NCBI GenBank assembly: GCA_020049615.1
Contig: JAIFKN010000220.1
Location: forward strand, 1 to 5,677
Length of the DNA stretch: 5,677 nt
Origin: a bacterium
GTDB taxonomy: Bacteria > Planctomycetota > UBA11346
Direction of reading: 5' to 3'
Shown piece after piece: positions 4,515-5,677 of the stretch. Under the pieces are notes generated by a model, which saw only the letters and a list, made by a program, of their open reading frames with translations, was not told the origin of the DNA and did no database searches. The first letter of the stretch is position 1. Each line of letters starts with the position of its first letter. A program made the translations under genes and the position numbers.

Positions 4515-5677
4515 AGCGGGTCCTTCGCAGCCACCATTCGCCGGCGAGCATGGTGACGAGGATGAGCGTCCACCACCACCACGCCACGGTCAACGGCACC
4601 GGGCGCGGCGCGTCGGCCATCAGCTCGGCGCGACGGGCCAGGCGGGCGCCGAGCGCGGCGGCCTCGGCCGCGGTGGTGACGGTGCCGCCGGTTGCCGTGG
4701 CCAGGCGCTCGAGGCGGCGGTCGCGGCGTGCCGTGTCGGTCAGCTCGCGCAGGTCGGCCTCGACCGGCAGGGTCAGACGCTGGCCGCCGGCCTCGATCCG
4801 CCACAGGCCGGGCTGATCGAGCAGCAGGGCGGCGGCGCCGTCGGCGAGGGTGAGTTCGCGCTTCGCCTGGTCGGGCGCCAGCACGCTCAGCAGCCTGCCG
4901 CCGGCGGCCAGGCGCGCGGTCTGGCCGGCGCGGTAGCGCGGCCGGTCGGCCGACAGGCCACCTGGATCGCGCACCGCCAGGCGGGCGAGCTGGCGCCATA
5001 GCCGGCCGGCGGCGTCCTCCTCGCGGCCGAGGTTCCAACGCCACAGACCCTCGGCGTTCACCGCGATGACCCGGCCGGCGCCATGCCGCCGCAGCACCGC
5101 CAGGGGGTGACCGGGCTCGCCGAGCAGCACGCTGCTGCCCGGGCGCAGGCCGTCGGCGCCGCGCGCCAGCACCTGCGGCAGGCCGGGCAGGAGCTCGGCG
5201 GGCAGCAGCGGTGCAGTCCCTGGGGTGGCGACGACGGCGAGTTCGCGCGGCGGCTCGGCTGACCACAGCACCGGATCCAGCCCGGCCAGGGCCTCGTCGC
5301 GCAGGCCGGGAGCGAGCAGGATGAGGCCGGCGCCCTCGGACACCGCAGTGGCGATGGCGGCGATGGCCTCGCGGTCGAGGATGCGCTCGGGTTCCAGCCC
5401 GAGGACGATGAGATCAGCGGCGGCCAGCGCGGCGCGGTCGGCGCGCGGCGCTTCCTCGCCGGCTGCGCCGGTGGCCAGGGTGCGCGAGCCGGCGCGCCAG
5501 TGCGCGATGGTCGCCAGCTGGCGGTCGCGCCGCCACGCCCGCACCGCCACCCCGGAATCCCACCACGGCCGGCCTTCGGCGACGACCAGGCGCAGGGTGG
5601 TGTCGACCACGCGCACGGCGCAGGTCGAGACGTTGTCGAGGGCGCTGGCCTCGCCGTCGAACGCCGGCAGGGCGGCG
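4501..5677 (-). CDS. C-terminal part of a membrane-anchored amidotransferase-like / VWA-cluster protein, 5' end beyond the window
   Basis: The frame is open from the right edge (codons from 5676) to TGA 4503-4501, giving 391 residues. An internal GTG at 5616 is not taken as the start, because coding continues upstream without a stop (LPAFDGEASALDNVSTCAVR). Visible parts: a strand with RVVDTTLRLVVAEGRPWWDS (about 22-41), which matches the VVD...VLYVEG.PRWE entry strand of these proteins; a Rossmann-like unit with ADLIVLGLEPERI (88-100) and EGAGLILLAPG (114-124); HPLAVLRRHGAGRVIAVNAE with GLWRWNLG (190-217), the RYGxGRV...WRW motif; LERLATATGG (322-331); and one C-terminal transmembrane helix (about 361-382, PLTVAWWWWTLILVTMLAGE) followed by a basic tail. 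No catalytic Cys-His-Glu triad is evident in this part, so it is probably a non-enzymatic amidotransferase-like fold. In related proteins, as I recall, an N-terminal BatA or VWA module precedes it. Confidence 0.8.
   Translation of the reverse strand, partial: AALPAFDGEASALDNVSTCAVRVVDTTLRLVVAEGRPWWDSGVAVRAWRRDRQLATIAHWRAGSRTLATGAAGEEAPRADRAALAAADLIVLGLEPERILDREAIAAIATAVSEGAGLILLAPGLRDEALAGLDPVLWSAEPPRELAVVATPGTAPLLPAELLPGLPQVLARGADGLRPGSSVLLGEPGHPLAVLRRHGAGRVIAVNAEGLWRWNLGREEDAAGRLWRQLARLAVRDPGGLSADRPRYRAGQTARLAAGGRLLSVLAPDQAKRELTLADGAAALLLDQPGLWRIEAGGQRLTLPVEADLRELTDTARRDRRLERLATATGGTVTTAAEAAALGARLARRAELMADAPRPVPLTVAWWWWTLILVTMLAGEWWLRRTRYGRV
4521..4526 (-). promoter_or_regulatory. Shine-Dalgarno for the DUF4175-like gene
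   Basis: GAAGGA on the minus strand, six bases before ATG 4514-4512 and inside the end of the upstream gene. It fixes the start and supports coupled translation across the 14-nt overlap. Confidence 0.6.

Noticed and set aside
5614..5616. GTG as the start of the amidotransferase-like protein
   Set aside because: The same frame stays open to the window edge with family-like sequence upstream, so the true start is outside the window.

Overview
The window is very GC-rich (about 70% by eye). It holds one polycistronic block read entirely on the minus strand, from right to left. I see no rRNA, tRNA, CRISPR, transposase gene or convincing plus-strand gene. The gene set is a membrane protein with a glutamine-amidotransferase-like fold, a long DUF4175-like membrane protein with coiled coil and Gly-rich tail, a DUF4159 protein, a CxxC thioredoxin-fold protein, and a HEAT-like protein. 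As I recall, it resembles the distal part of the MoxR / DUF58 / BatA-type clusters of Planctomycetota and related PVC bacteria. That taxonomic guess rests on domain memory only, and the upstream MoxR/DUF58 genes would lie beyond the right edge.

Layout in transcription order: (1) 5677-4501, C-terminal 391 residues of a membrane-anchored amidotransferase-like/VWA-family protein, 5' end outside the window; (2) 4514-1896, 872-residue protein overlapping gene 1 by 14 nt, with a good Shine-Dalgarno; (3) 1899-1198, DUF4159 protein whose ATG overlaps the stop of gene 2 (ATGA) and whose conserved C-terminus has been pushed into another frame (1290-1145) by a single-base frameshift; (4) 1148-414, exported thioredoxin-like protein with CGWC and a HEAT-like tail, overlapping the displaced end of gene 3 (ATGATGA); (5) 417-1, exported HEAT-like protein, again overlapping by ATGA, 3' end outside the window. 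The overlaps imply one transcript and translational coupling. At least three products carry export or membrane signals, so the set probably works at or beyond the cytoplasmic membrane.

The most unusual feature is a pair of related palindromic elements (248-417 and 1763-1899) with CACAGGAGGCACAGAG-type arms. They occupy the same position at two gene junctions: directly after the ATGA stop/start overlap and directly before a signal-peptide-like segment. Both are open in the frame of the downstream gene, so genes 3 and 5 can be read from the overlapping ATG through the repeat into the signal peptide. The two copies differ in length by 33 nt, a multiple of three. This resembles in-frame palindromic elements such as those of Rickettsia. 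It could instead be intergenic repeats that happen to be open.
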